This document shows positions 42,428-53,251 of a stretch of 64,000 nucleotides of DNA, one piece after another. The DNA is taken from NCBI GenBank assembly GCA_025766275.1, contig JAFKAC010000091.1, positions 1 to 64,000 of the forward strand, written 5' to 3'. Under the pieces are notes generated by a model. That model did not search any database, was not told where the DNA came from, and saw only the letters and a list, made by a program, of their open reading frames with translations. Each line of letters opens with the position of its first letter. The first letter of the stretch is position 1. Origin of the DNA: Lactarius indigo (lineage: Eukaryota > Basidiomycota > Agaricomycetes > Russulales > Russulaceae). A program made the position numbers and the translations under genes.

Positions 42428-43750
42428 ATGTCTTCCTCCACCGTGACCCCGGGACAGGAATCTACGTCGTCCTCGGACTTCAAGTCAATCCTTGATGGTG
42501 CATTGAACGAGTACAAGAAGAAGACTGGAAAAGAACTTCTCGACCATCCCCTCGCTACTGAGCTGCAACAATGCGACTCTGTCGATGTCATCTTGACCAT
42601 ATTTCAAGGCCAAGCCGAGGCTTTTCAGCAGTTTAGGGATGGCGACCAGAGGTTGATGAAATGGATCAGCCCGGTGGTAGATGTCCTTTTCACATTTTCT
42701 GGGACACTTAGCGAGGGTGTTTCCCTGGTACGTCCAAGGGATCGAATGCATAGCGAGTTGAAGTACATTCTAATCTGACATGATTGTACTACAGGTGTTC
42801 CCTCCTGCCAAAGTAATATTTGTTGGAATTGGTGTCCTCCTCGCTGTCCGTATCTTTGCTGCCCCTTTTCGTGGATCCCTCTTAAAACTGACATTCTTTA
42901 GGCGGCAAAATACGTGAGAACGAATCACGATGCGCTCATTGAACTATTTAAACGCATCGAGAGCTGCTTCAAGCGCCTTAGCAAATATTGTGTTGACCAC
43001 CGAAATGGCGGAGGTGTTTGTGAAGATCGTGTTTAAGGTACTCTGCATCCCCCCCATCGCGATGAAGGAAGTGAAGCGAACACGAGCAGGTAAGTTATTT
43101 CGAATCCCGAGGAGATGGTGTCCACGTCACACAGCTATTACTTGAGCGCGATTCTGGTGTGAACGCACGAGGCAAGGATGAATGGACGTCGTTACATGCC
43201 CCATCCCACTACAGGATCCTCGAGATCGTGCAACTACTTCTTCACCGCGGTGCAGAAGCGAACTCCGAGTCGGAAGCTGACAATGGAGACACCCTCTTAT
43301 ACCTAGTATCACGTGGAAAATACGAACCCCCAGAAGATGGTGTCCGTGTTGCATGACTATTACTGGACCGCGGCGCGGACGTGGACGTGAACAAACAACA
43401 GGGCAACGACCACTTCACGGCATTGCATAGCGCATCCTCCTGGGGGAAGATCGATGTCGTATGGCTTCTTCTCGAACCTAGGGAAAGCACGAACGTTGAG
43501 GCCAGCACGGGAGCTACACGTGCATGCGCGCGCGAACGCCACACCCTTGAACTCGGCCTCGTGTGGTGGACACGGATCCCAAGAAGATGGTGTCCGTATT
43601 GGCCGGGTATTACTGTACTGGGGCATGGCGCGGACGTGAACGCCAAGGTAAAGCTCCAATAGATTCCGCAACCCACAGTCCGAGTCAGAGATTCAAGCTC
43701 GCCCAACGTCTTCTCGAGAATGCCTTGATTTTTCATGCACAGAGACCACA
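42428..43750 (+). pseudogene. Goodbye-ankyrin pseudogene lacking the NACHT domain
   Basis: A tandem relative of the intact NLR at 45061. The ATG at 42428 begins a Goodbye (fungal STAND N-terminal) domain almost identical to the intact one: DFKSILDGALNEYKKKTGKE, LLDHPLATELQQC, FRDGDQRLMKWISPVVDVL, then VFPPAKVIFVGIGVLLA. A frameshift occurs after KRLSKY (about 42985). Directly after the exon ending KEVKRTRAG (about 43090) the sequence jumps into ankyrin repeats (GVHVTQLLLERDSGVNARGK). The linker, NACHT and winged-helix parts, about 850 residues, are deleted. In-frame stops follow (GVRVA-stop at 43354-43356) and the last repeats decay by 43750. Upstream sequence back to about 42290 also matches 44920-45060. 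Confidence 0.88.
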
Positions 43751-44029
43751 GGCAAGCTAGGTAGCCACCGCCTCCTCTCAGACCCGTCGAAACAAGCTGA
43801 CGACTCCCTAGGAAATAGCACCAATGTGCAGTACGGAACTGTTACACATGTCGTATCATTTGCCTCGTGACTATTAGCTCTAGTAGGGACTCGGAGGAGA
43901 ATGTACGTCATGGTCAGTTTACGATATCACATAGATACATGTTACCTGTTTCGCAATTCCAAATAAAAATATGAATGACAGACAGATAGACGGACAGGTG
44001 CGCTATGATGATATATATATGCGATGCAA

Positions 44030-44650
44030 TAATACCTTAGTAGTAGTAGCAATAGTAGCAACAGTGAAATGGAGCGACAGAAAGTGCAGCAAACCACCAA
44101 GAAAAGACAAACCGAGGTCAGACCCAAGAGCGATGTCACCCCCCTATGCAGGTGGAAGTTTGTCGCGGTTTGTTATCCACGCGGGTACGAGCCCTGGTTC
44201 ATCCCCGGACGCCGCTTATCGTACCCATATTCTGTTGCATGCCACACTCACGCCGCCACCCGCCGCCACCATGCTCCCCATACCGCCCCCACCCCCCGTC
44301 ATGCCGACCGGGCCAATTCCCCGGCGCACCCCGCCGACCCATCCTCATAACCCCTCCGCCAATTCCTGCCGTCGCCATCTGCCTCATTGCGACGACGCGC
44401 CATCCATGCCGAATCGCCCCGTTCCCATTCCCTTGGTCTATCATAGGACCATGAACGGTGGTGTCCATTCTGGGCATCATGCGCCGGTAGCATCATCAAC
44501 ATCTCACCAGCGCCGGTGTTGTTCGTGGACGTGAAGGGAACACTGCTGCCTACAAATGCAAGATTCCCTGACGCGACTTGGCACTGGTCGGAACTGTTGT
44601 TTGGCATGGTGGCAGCATGTCTGGGTTGCGTTGGCTGTGCCATAATCACT
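44030..44650 (-). pseudogene. Decayed 3' end of the Hrp1-like hnRNP gene
   Basis: It matches the 3' end of the functional hnRNP gene (53252 to about 53920) in order and orientation, including the TAG-repeat flank (44036-44050 vs 53157-53175), the GAC..GATGTCACC end and the G/M-rich coding sequence. The minus strand has lost the regular GM-rich frame through many substitutions and shifts. Sequence between this fragment and the upstream ankyrin pseudogene also matches 52877-53230. The duplication therefore copied the NLR gene plus the tail of its convergent neighbour as one block. Confidence 0.82.
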
Positions 44651-45060
44651 TATCATAGGTGGGATGATCATTGGTCGGGCTCGGTGCCCCATTGTGAGAT
44701 TTCCGGGCCGGATCCGGCGATCTGGTTTCAGATCTATCTCAATGCCTCATGCATCTCATGAGACGACTCGAATTGTTCGGGGTGTTAGTCGATTCAGGCG
44801 TACTTACATCTCGGTCGTTGTTTCAAAGATTGTTGCTCAATTGTCGGTTAATGCATCTCTGAATCTTTTGCGTTGCGTGGTTGTCCTGTCACGTGCTGGT
44901 TCCGGTCACCAGCCATCTTCACTGCACGCGTACGAGGCAGTGCGAAGCTTCCCAGCCAATCCCTCAGCTAACCCACACGAGGCCTCGTATTCCCGCTCGA
45001 TTCTACATACTCTCATCTTTCCGCTATCGCCACTAACGAACTTACCGTCGCAAAGCACCA
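44651..45060. promoter_or_regulatory. Upstream region of the intact NLR gene
   Basis: From about 44920 to the ATG at 45061 the sequence resembles the region before the Goodbye pseudogene (42290-42427), for example CGAAGCTTCCCAGCCA at 44942. It is therefore the duplicated promoter and 5' UTR. The first part is non-coding sequence at the duplication boundary. No individual promoter element is evident. Confidence 0.5.
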
Positions 45061-48000
45061 TGTCTTCGTCCACCCCAGGCCAAACAGCCCCGTCCAATTT
45101 CAAATCAATCCTCGATGCCGCCTTGAGCGAGTACAAAAAGAAGACTGGGAAAGAGCTTCTCGACCACCCCCTTGCGGCTGAAGTGCAACGATGCGACTCT
45201 ATCGATGCTATCTTAGCCATAATTCAAGACCAAGCCAAGGCGTTTCAGCAGTTTAGGGATAGCGATCAGAGGTTGATGAAGTGGATCAGTCCAGTGGTAC
45301 ATGTCCTCCTGACATTTTCCGCGACACTCGGCGAAGGTGTCGCTCTGGTGCGTCTCAGGGGTCTAATGCACGGTGACGTGATGTGCGTTCTGACATGATT
45401 GTACAGACGAAGTTCGCCCCTGCAAAATTAATTGTTGTTGGAATTGGTGTCCTCCTTGCGGTTCGTCTCCTCGCCGCTGCTATTCATGGACACCTCTTAA
45501 CATCGACATTGTATAGGCGGCACGAGATGTGAGAGCGAGTCACGATGCCCTCGTCGAACTCTTTGGGCGCATCGAGAGCTTCTTCGAGCGCCTTAGTGTT
45601 TATACTCAGATTTCGTTGACAACCGAAATGACAGAGGTACTTGTGAAGGTCGTGGCTGAGGTACTCTCTATCCTTTCGATCGCGACGAAGGAGGTGAAAC
45701 GAAAGCGAGCAAGTGAGTTGTTTTGTTGTAAGATTTGCCAGTGCTTCACATTGACCACTCCATATTCGATCAGGAATATATTTCAGGAAACTATTGGGGA
45801 GGAAGGATATCGAAGACGCACTAAGCAGGTTAGATAACCTCATAGAGGAGGAGCACCGGATGGCCGCAGCTCAGACTATGAAGGCCACTATTGAGCACAA
45901 GGATGGTCCGCAGCTACTCCGACAAATCATCCACTCTTATGCTCACCCATCGTCCACCCAGATGCCAAGAAAGCCAATGTGGATATTGCGAACAAAATAG
46001 ACGAAATTACATGTTCGTGGTCTTCTACTCCCATCGCCTGCGTCATGGACGCTGAAACTTGGCCGCAGGGAATCAGATAGAACAAGACGTTCGGAAGTGG
46101 TTCTCTCCCCCGGACCCGTCAACGAACCACAACACCGCGTGTGGCGTCTACCATAACGTACCTCCCAAGTGGTTCTTCGAAGCCAGTGTATTCGAGAAAT
46201 GGATGTCAAACGGATCCCTGCTATGGATCCACGGGAAACGTACGTTCTTATCATAGTTTGTGACTCAACTTTTGATGGTCGCCTTATCTGCGTAGCTGGC
46301 TCGGGGAAGAGCATTCTTTGGTTTGTCATTTCCCGATTGTTGTCGCCAGTTACGATACTCATATTGACCACAAGTTCGGCGATAATACAACACATCATGA
46401 AATTGCGCGACGCCGGGAGGGCAACTTTGGCGTATTTCTACTTCGATTTTCGGGACGACGAAAAACAAAACGTTCGCGATGTCGTTACCTCTCTCTTAGT
46501 CCAGCTCTCCGCATACTCAAAGCCTTGTTGCGACATCATCCACCGTCTTTATTTGGCACACGGCAAGGGAGCGCAACAGCCAAGCGATGATACCTTGATC
46601 AACCGTCTAAAGGAGATGCTCGCGGTCGTGGCTCAACACCGAACTTTCATCATCATGGACGCACTCGACGAGTGTCCCGACTATGGGATGCCAACCCCAC
46701 GAGAGGCAGTCCTTGACTTTGTGATGGACCTCGTTCGCCTTCAAATTCCGAATTTGCACATTTGTACTACGAGTCGCCCGGAAGTTGACATCCAAACTAT
46801 ACTCAAGCCACTTGCCGTCAATGCGATTTCGCTCCACGACGAAACTAGACAAAAGATTGTTATTGCCAACTACGTCAGCTCGGCTGTGTCCTCGGATAAG
46901 CGCATGATGAACTGGCGAGACGAAGACAAGGAATTGGTTGTCGAACAGCTCTCCGAACGAGCGGACGGAATGTGAGCGGGTTCCTTCCTGCTCTGCGATA
47001 TTTTCTCGAACCGTGTACCATACAGGTTCCAATGGGTATTCTGTCAACTCGAGACGCTGCGGCACGCGGTCCAACCAGATGTTCGAGCAATTCTCGAAAA
47101 GTTACCGAAGACATTAGACGAAACTTATGAACGCGTGTTGAAGGACATCAATGAGAATAACCGAGAACACGCTCGTCGTCTCCTTCACTGCCTTGCAGTT
47201 TCTGTCCGGCCTCTTCGCGTCGAGGAGCTGGCCGAAATCCTTACATTTGACTTTGATCCGGCCCGGGAAGGCGTTCCGAAGTTCCACCCGGACCGGCGGC
47301 CGAAGGACCCAGAGGAGGCTGTGCTGTCCATTTGCTCGAGTCTAGTTACCGTCGTCCACAACCGGGGGTCTCGGGTGGTGCAATTCTCTCACCTGTCCGT
47401 CAAAGAGTTCTTGACATCAGATCATCTCGCATCTTCAACCGGACATCTCACCCCATATCACATTCTTCCTGGACCCGCTCACACCATCCTCGCGCAGGTC
47501 TGTCTCGGATTCCTCCTCCATTTGGACGATCGCGACGACAATGTGGACGTCAAGGGATCCCCTCTTGCAGAATATGCGGCACGACATTGGGTCGCGCATG
47601 CTCGATTCGAGGGCGTCGCTTCGGGTGTGGAGGATGGACTGAAAGCCCTCTTTGACCCGGACGAGCCACATTTTGCGGCATGGATAGGGCTATATGACAT
47701 CGACGCAGAGTCAGGCGGGAAGTCGCCGTCGGAGATAGCAAGCCCATTATACTATTCGGCTCTCTGTGGATTCCTTGGCCTGACTCGACACATCGCCATC
47801 AAACACTCGCCGCTTATAAATGCCATTGGCGGCTCATACGGGTTTCCGCTGGTCGCAGCACTATGCAGAAATCATGTGTCGGTGGCGGAGCTCCTACTTG
47901 AGCACGGTGCGAGCGTTGATGTCCTGGACACGAGAAAGCAGACTGCACTGCATAAAGCAATAGATCGGCACAACAAAGTGACTATCAATACGGTGCAGTT

Positions 48001-51000
48001 TCTACTCAAACACGGCGCGGATGTGAATGCCCGGCGCGATGATCTCTGGACTCCGCTACATCTAGCAGTAAACACCGGAGAGCTCTTTCTGGTTCAGATG
48101 TTACTTGAGCGTCAGGCCGACGTCAACTCGCGGAACGGTGACGGCCAGACTCCACTTCACCTGTTGTCGAGTCGGGAGACTTCCCAGGACGAGGACAATT
48201 GTTCTACTATTGCCAGGTTATTACTGGCGCACGGCGCGAACGTGAATGGGAAAGACAAAGACAACGCAACACCCCTGCATTTGGCATCCTACAACAAGAG
48301 GCTCGAGATCGTGCGGGTGCTACTCAACAATGGCGCAAACGCCGATGCGGAGAACGTCCAGGGCGAGACCCCATCGCAAGTAGTTTTGAAGAACAACCAT
48401 AATGCGGAAGATGACGTTGGTATCGTCCGGCTATTACTAGAGCACGGCGCAGAAGCGTATGCACGAGACAAGTACCGCATGTCGACATCGGATTTGGCGT
48501 GCTGCTTTGGGAGGGAGAAGATCGGGCAGGCGCTTGGCCATGGGAAATATATCAAACCGGAGAATAATCGAGATCAGACCGCATTCCGGCTGTGGATAGA
48601 AGGTAAGTATTACTCCCAAGAATGTTGTCTAAGAGAGTCACGCATTTCCCCTAGAGTGCAGCGTGGATGGAAATATACAAGACAAGTACGACACAATCCT
48701 GTTTCACTCCGCATCTTATCATGGAAAACTGGAGATGGTTCAAATGCTACTTAACCATGGTTCCAAATCGAGTGCGAAGAACCATCGGGGAGAGTCCGCC
48801 TTGCATGTGGCGTCACGAGGGAGATACGACTCACAAGATGGAGTTCGTGTTGCCAAGCTATTACTAGAGCGCGGAGTAGATGTGAACGCGCGAGATGACG
48901 ACCACGACTCCCCGTTACACTCTGCATGCTACAATGGGAAGCTCGAGATCGCACGCGTACTTCTCGACCATGATGCCAATGTGAGCGCGAAGAACGGCCG
49001 GGGTGAGACCCCGTTGCACCAGGTGTCACAAGGCGAATACGAATCTCAATTAGATGGCGTCAGAATTGCACAGCTATTACTAGATCGCAGAGTGGATGTG
49101 AACGTTCAAGATGAGAATGGTGCAACCCCACTACATTTAGCATCGTGGTATGGGAAGCTCGAGATCGCGCAGCTCTTCCTTGAACGCGCCACTTTGAAGA
49201 ATGATAGGGTCCGATCCCTATTGCATGTGGGCTTAAAGGGTGAGTATTACCCCGAGCACATGACCTCAGTATTACTCACACTTGTTCTAGTGCACTCCGT
49301 GGACTCGAACGTGCAACAAAAGGACCTCGAAACCCCACTACACTTTGCATGCTTCCGGGGGAAGCCGGAGATGGCACGGCTACTTCTCGACCATGGTGCG
49401 AACGCGAATGCTAGGAACAACCAGGGGGAGACCCCACTACATCTAGTGTCACGAGGCGAATATGACACCTCAAATGATGGGGTTCGTGTTGCAGAATTAC
49501 TGCTGGATGGCGGCACAGACGTGAACGCTCAAGATAAGGTCGACTGGACGCCGTTGCACTCTGCTTCTTATAATGGGAAGCCCGAGATTATGCAGGTGCT
49601 TCTTCACTACGGTGCGAAGGTGGACGCGGAGAACGACCTGGGAGAAACTCCATTGCACCTAGCGCAACGAAGTAAATTTGGCTCCCATGATGGTGTCCAC
49701 GTCGCACAGCTATTACTAGATGGCGGAGTGGACGCGAACTGTCGAGACAAGCGCGATTGGACCCCATTACATGCCGCATCTTACTATGGGAGGCTTGAGA
49801 TTGCACACGCGCTTCTCGATCATGGCGCGATTGCAAAGGCGGAAGACAATCAGGGCAAGACCCCATTGCACCAAGTGTCGCAAGGGAACTTTGAATCCCA
49901 AGAAGATGGTGTCCGCACCGCACAACTCTTACTAGATCACGGCGTCGATGCGAACGCACAAGATAGGAAGCGCGCAACCCCACTACATTTGGCATCCCAG
50001 TACGGGCGGCTCGAAATTGTACGAGTGCTTCTTGGGCATACTAGTGTGAAAAACACCGCGAGTCAGACTACTTCGTACCTAGGCTCAGAAGGTGCATACT
50101 TCCCTTGAAAAATATACATTGTGTCACTTACATTTTCCTAGGGCGCGCCACGGATGTTAACACACTTGATGAGAACAACCGGACCCCGTTGCATATCGCA
50201 TCGTTCATTGAGAAGCCCGAGATGGCACGATTCCTTCCCGACAATGGTGCAAAACTGGACGCTGTCGATGAGCGCCGCTGGACCCCATTGCACTTTGTAT
50301 CACAAGGCAAATACGACTCTGAGGAAGCCGGCGTTGGTGTGGCACGGTTGTTATTGGAGCGTGGCGCCGATGTCAACCGACAAACCAAGCAACAGTGGAC
50401 ACCATTACATATCGCATTGTCGAATGGGAAGCTCGAGATGGCACGGTTCCTTCTCGACAATGGTGCAAAAATGGACGCAATGGACCGTTTCGGCGACACC
50501 CCGTTGCACGACGTAGCACGAGGCAAATATGACTCTGAGGAAGCCGGCGTTGGTGTGGCACGGCTGTTATTGGAGCATGGCGCCGATGTGAACGGACAAA
50601 ACAAGCAACAGCAGACACCATTACATATCGCATCGTCGAATGGGAAGCTCGAGATAGCACGATTCCTTCTCGACAATGGTGCAAAACTGGACGCTGTGAC
50701 TAAGCTCGGCCGGACCCCATTGCACTTTGTATCACAAGGCAAATACGACTCTGAGGAAGCTGGCGTTGGTGTGGCACGGCTGTTATTGGAGCGTAGCGCC
50801 GATGTCAACCGACAAGACAAGCACCAGCTGACACCATTACATATCGCATCGTCGAATGGGAAGCTCGAGATGGCACGGTTCCTTCTCGACAATGGTGCAA
50901 AACTGGACGCAATGGACTGTTTCGGCGACACCCCGTTGCACGGCGTAGCACGAGGCAAATATGACTCTGAGGAAGCCGGCGTTGGTGTGGCACGGCTGTT

Positions 51001-52876
51001 ATTGGAGCATGGCGCCGATGTGAACCTACAAAACAAGCAACAGCAGACACCATTACATATCGCATCGTCGAATGGGAAGCTCGAGATGGCACGATTCCTT
51101 CTCGACAATGGTGCAAAACTGGACGCTGTGACTAAGCTCGGCCGGACCCCATTGCACTTCGTATCACAAGGCAAATACAACTCTGAGGAAGCCGGCGTTG
51201 GTGTGGCACGGCTGTTATTGGAGCGTAGCGCCAATGTCAACCGACAAGACAAGCAACAGCTGACACCATTACATATCGCATTGTCGAATGGGAAGCTCGA
51301 GATGGCACGGTTCCTTCTCGACAATGGTGCAAAACCGGACGCAATGGACTGTTTCGGCGACACCCCGTTGCACGACGTAGCACGAGGCAAATGTGACTCT
51401 GAGGAAGCCGGCGTTGGTGTTGCACGGCTGTTATTGGAGCATGGCGCCGATGTGAACGGACAAAACAAGCAACAGCAGACACCATTACATATCGCATCGT
51501 CGAATGGGAGGCTCGAGATGGCACGATTCCTTCTCGACAATGGTGCAAAACCGGACGCTGTGACTGAGCTCGGCTGGACCCCATTGCACCACGTATCACA
51601 AAGCAAATACGACTCTGGGGAAGCCGGCGTTGGTGTTGCACGGCTGTTATTGGAGCGTAGCGCCGATGTCAACCGACAAGACAAGCAACAGCAGACACCA
51701 TTACATATCGCATCGTCGAATGGGAAGCTCGAGATAGCACGATTCCTTCTCGACAATGGTGCAAAACTGGACGCTGTCGATGAGGACGGCTTGACCCTAT
51801 TGCACCTCGTATCACAAATCAAATACGACTCTGAGGAAGCCGGCGTTGGTGTTGCACGGCTGTTATTGGAGCGTGGCGCCGATGTGAACGGACAAACCAA
51901 GCAACAGCGGACACCATTACATATCGCATCGTCGAATGGGAAGCTCGAGATGGCACGGTTCCTTCTCGACAATGGTGCAAAACTGGACGCAATGGACTGT
52001 TTCGGCGACACCCCGTTGCACGGCGTAGCACGAGGCAAATATGACTCTGAGGAAGCCGGCGTTGGTGTGGCACGGCTGTTATTGGAGCGTGGCGCCGATG
52101 TCAACCGACAAAACAAGCATCAGCAGACACCATTACATATCGCATTGTTGAATGGGATGCTCGAGATGCTACGGTTCCTTCTCGACAATGGTGCAAAACT
52201 GGACGCTGTCGATGAGGACGGCTTGACCCCATTGCACCTCGTATCAAAAAGCAAATACGACTCTGGGGAAGCCGGCGTTGGTGTTGCACGGCTGTTATTG
52301 GAGCGTGGCGCCGATGTCAACCGACAAACCAAGCAACAGCGGACACCATTACATATCGCATTGTCGTATGGGAAGCTCGAGATGGCACGGTTCCTTCTCG
52401 ACAATGGTGCAAAACCGGACGCAATGGACTGTTTCGGCGACACCCCGTTGCACGACGTAGCACGAGGCAAATGTGACTCTGAGGAAGCCGGCGTTGGTGT
52501 GGCACGGCTGTTATTGGAGCATGGCGCCGATGTGAACGGACAAAACAAGCATCAGCAGACACCATTACATATCGCATCATCGAATGGGAAGGTCGAGATG
52601 GCACGGTTCCTCCTCGACAATGGTGCAAAACTGGATGCTGTTGACATTTTCGGCACCACCCCGTTGCACGACGTATCACAAAGCAAGGAGGAAGACGGCG
52701 TTGGTATTGCGCAGCTATTATTGGAGCGTGGTGCAGACGTGAACGCCAAGACCATGTTTGGTCAAACCCCACTTGAACTGGTATCCAACAGTCGGCCCAA
52801 GCTCGCTCAACTTCTTCGCGAGCATGGACGGAGACCAAGGGAGAGCTCGGGTAGGACCGGCCTCTTCAGAAGGTAG
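45061..52876 (+). CDS. NLR-like STAND protein: Goodbye-NACHT-ankyrin, about 2,440 residues
   Basis: Predicted intracellular immune-type receptor; fungal NLR-like proteins are thought to act in non-self recognition and regulated cell death. Ten exons all join in phase from the ATG at 45061. Goodbye domain (residues ~10-190): NFKSILDAALSEYKKKTGKE, FRDSDQRLMKWISPVVHVL. Linker: KLLGRKDIEDALSRLDNL, WFSPPDPSTNHNTA. NACHT (~300-520): GKPGSGKSI P-loop with the intron inside (46241-46296), YFYFDFRDDEKQNVRD, FIIMDALDECPD Walker B, CTTSRPEVD. Winged-helix part: LDETYERVLKDINENNREH, LRVEELAEILTFDF, VVQFSHLSVKEFLTS. Ankyrin repeats run from about residue 780 to the end: varied repeats in 47830-50090, then a homogeneous array (50306-52681). 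The stop is at 52874-52876. Introns at about 48603 and 50092 split the repeat region. No lesions were found. Confidence 0.92.
50306..52681 (+). repeat. Eleven tandem 216-bp units, each encoding two ankyrin repeats
   Basis: Starting at 50306 the frame repeats exactly every 216 bases, 11 times, to 52681. Each 72-residue unit is one ankyrin repeat with a 6-residue insertion (GKYDSEEAGVGVARLLLE...) followed by a standard 33-residue repeat (TPLHIASSNGKLEMARFLLD...). Nearly all bases are identical between units. Differences cluster at the same positions: the residues before TPLHIA (W, Q, L, R), after DVN (R, G, L), and the DAMDCFGD / DAVTKLGR / DAVDEDGL tips. Units 1-6 alternate as a 432-bp dimer; units 10-11 resemble 5-6. 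A degenerate repeat follows at 52682. Confidence 0.95.
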
Positions 52877-53251
52877 GTAGCAACTGTTACACTCAGACTT
52901 GTCGAAACATCGTGCTGACGAGACTCCAGGAACTAGCCCCAACAGATAGTACTAGTACGGACCTGTAGCATATACAATATTGCGCGTATCCTGAGAACTA
53001 GCTTTGTAAGGACTCGGTGGAGAATGTAGTAGGATATGGTGGGTGTGTGGTACGGTAAAGATAAAATATCGATCGTTTCGTGATTCCAAACAAGAACAAA
53101 GATGACAGAGATAGACAGACGGTGATACCAAGGCGATACACGATGCAGATAGTAACTTAGTAGTAGTAGTAGTAACAGGTGAAAGCAAAGCACGACAGAC
53201 AGCGCAGCAAACCGCCAAGAGAAGGTGAGAGATCCAAGAACGACGACGACG
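52877..53251. other. Convergent intergenic region (NLR and hnRNP 3' ends)
   Basis: No gene. It contains a (TAG)n tract at about 53159-53174. The same sequence, diverged, lies between the ankyrin and hnRNP pseudogenes at 43751-44030, marking it as part of the duplicated block. Confidence 0.7.

Noticed and set aside
50128..52116. 662-codon open frame on the minus strand
   Set aside because: It is the exact antisense of the ankyrin array. A 216-bp unit free of stops in that frame stays open when repeated, and the product (SNNSRATPTPASSES repeats) has no independent meaning.
50306..52681. CRISPR-like periodic array
   Set aside because: The period is 216 bp with almost no spacer variation, and the unit is an in-frame ankyrin coding unit in a eukaryotic gene.
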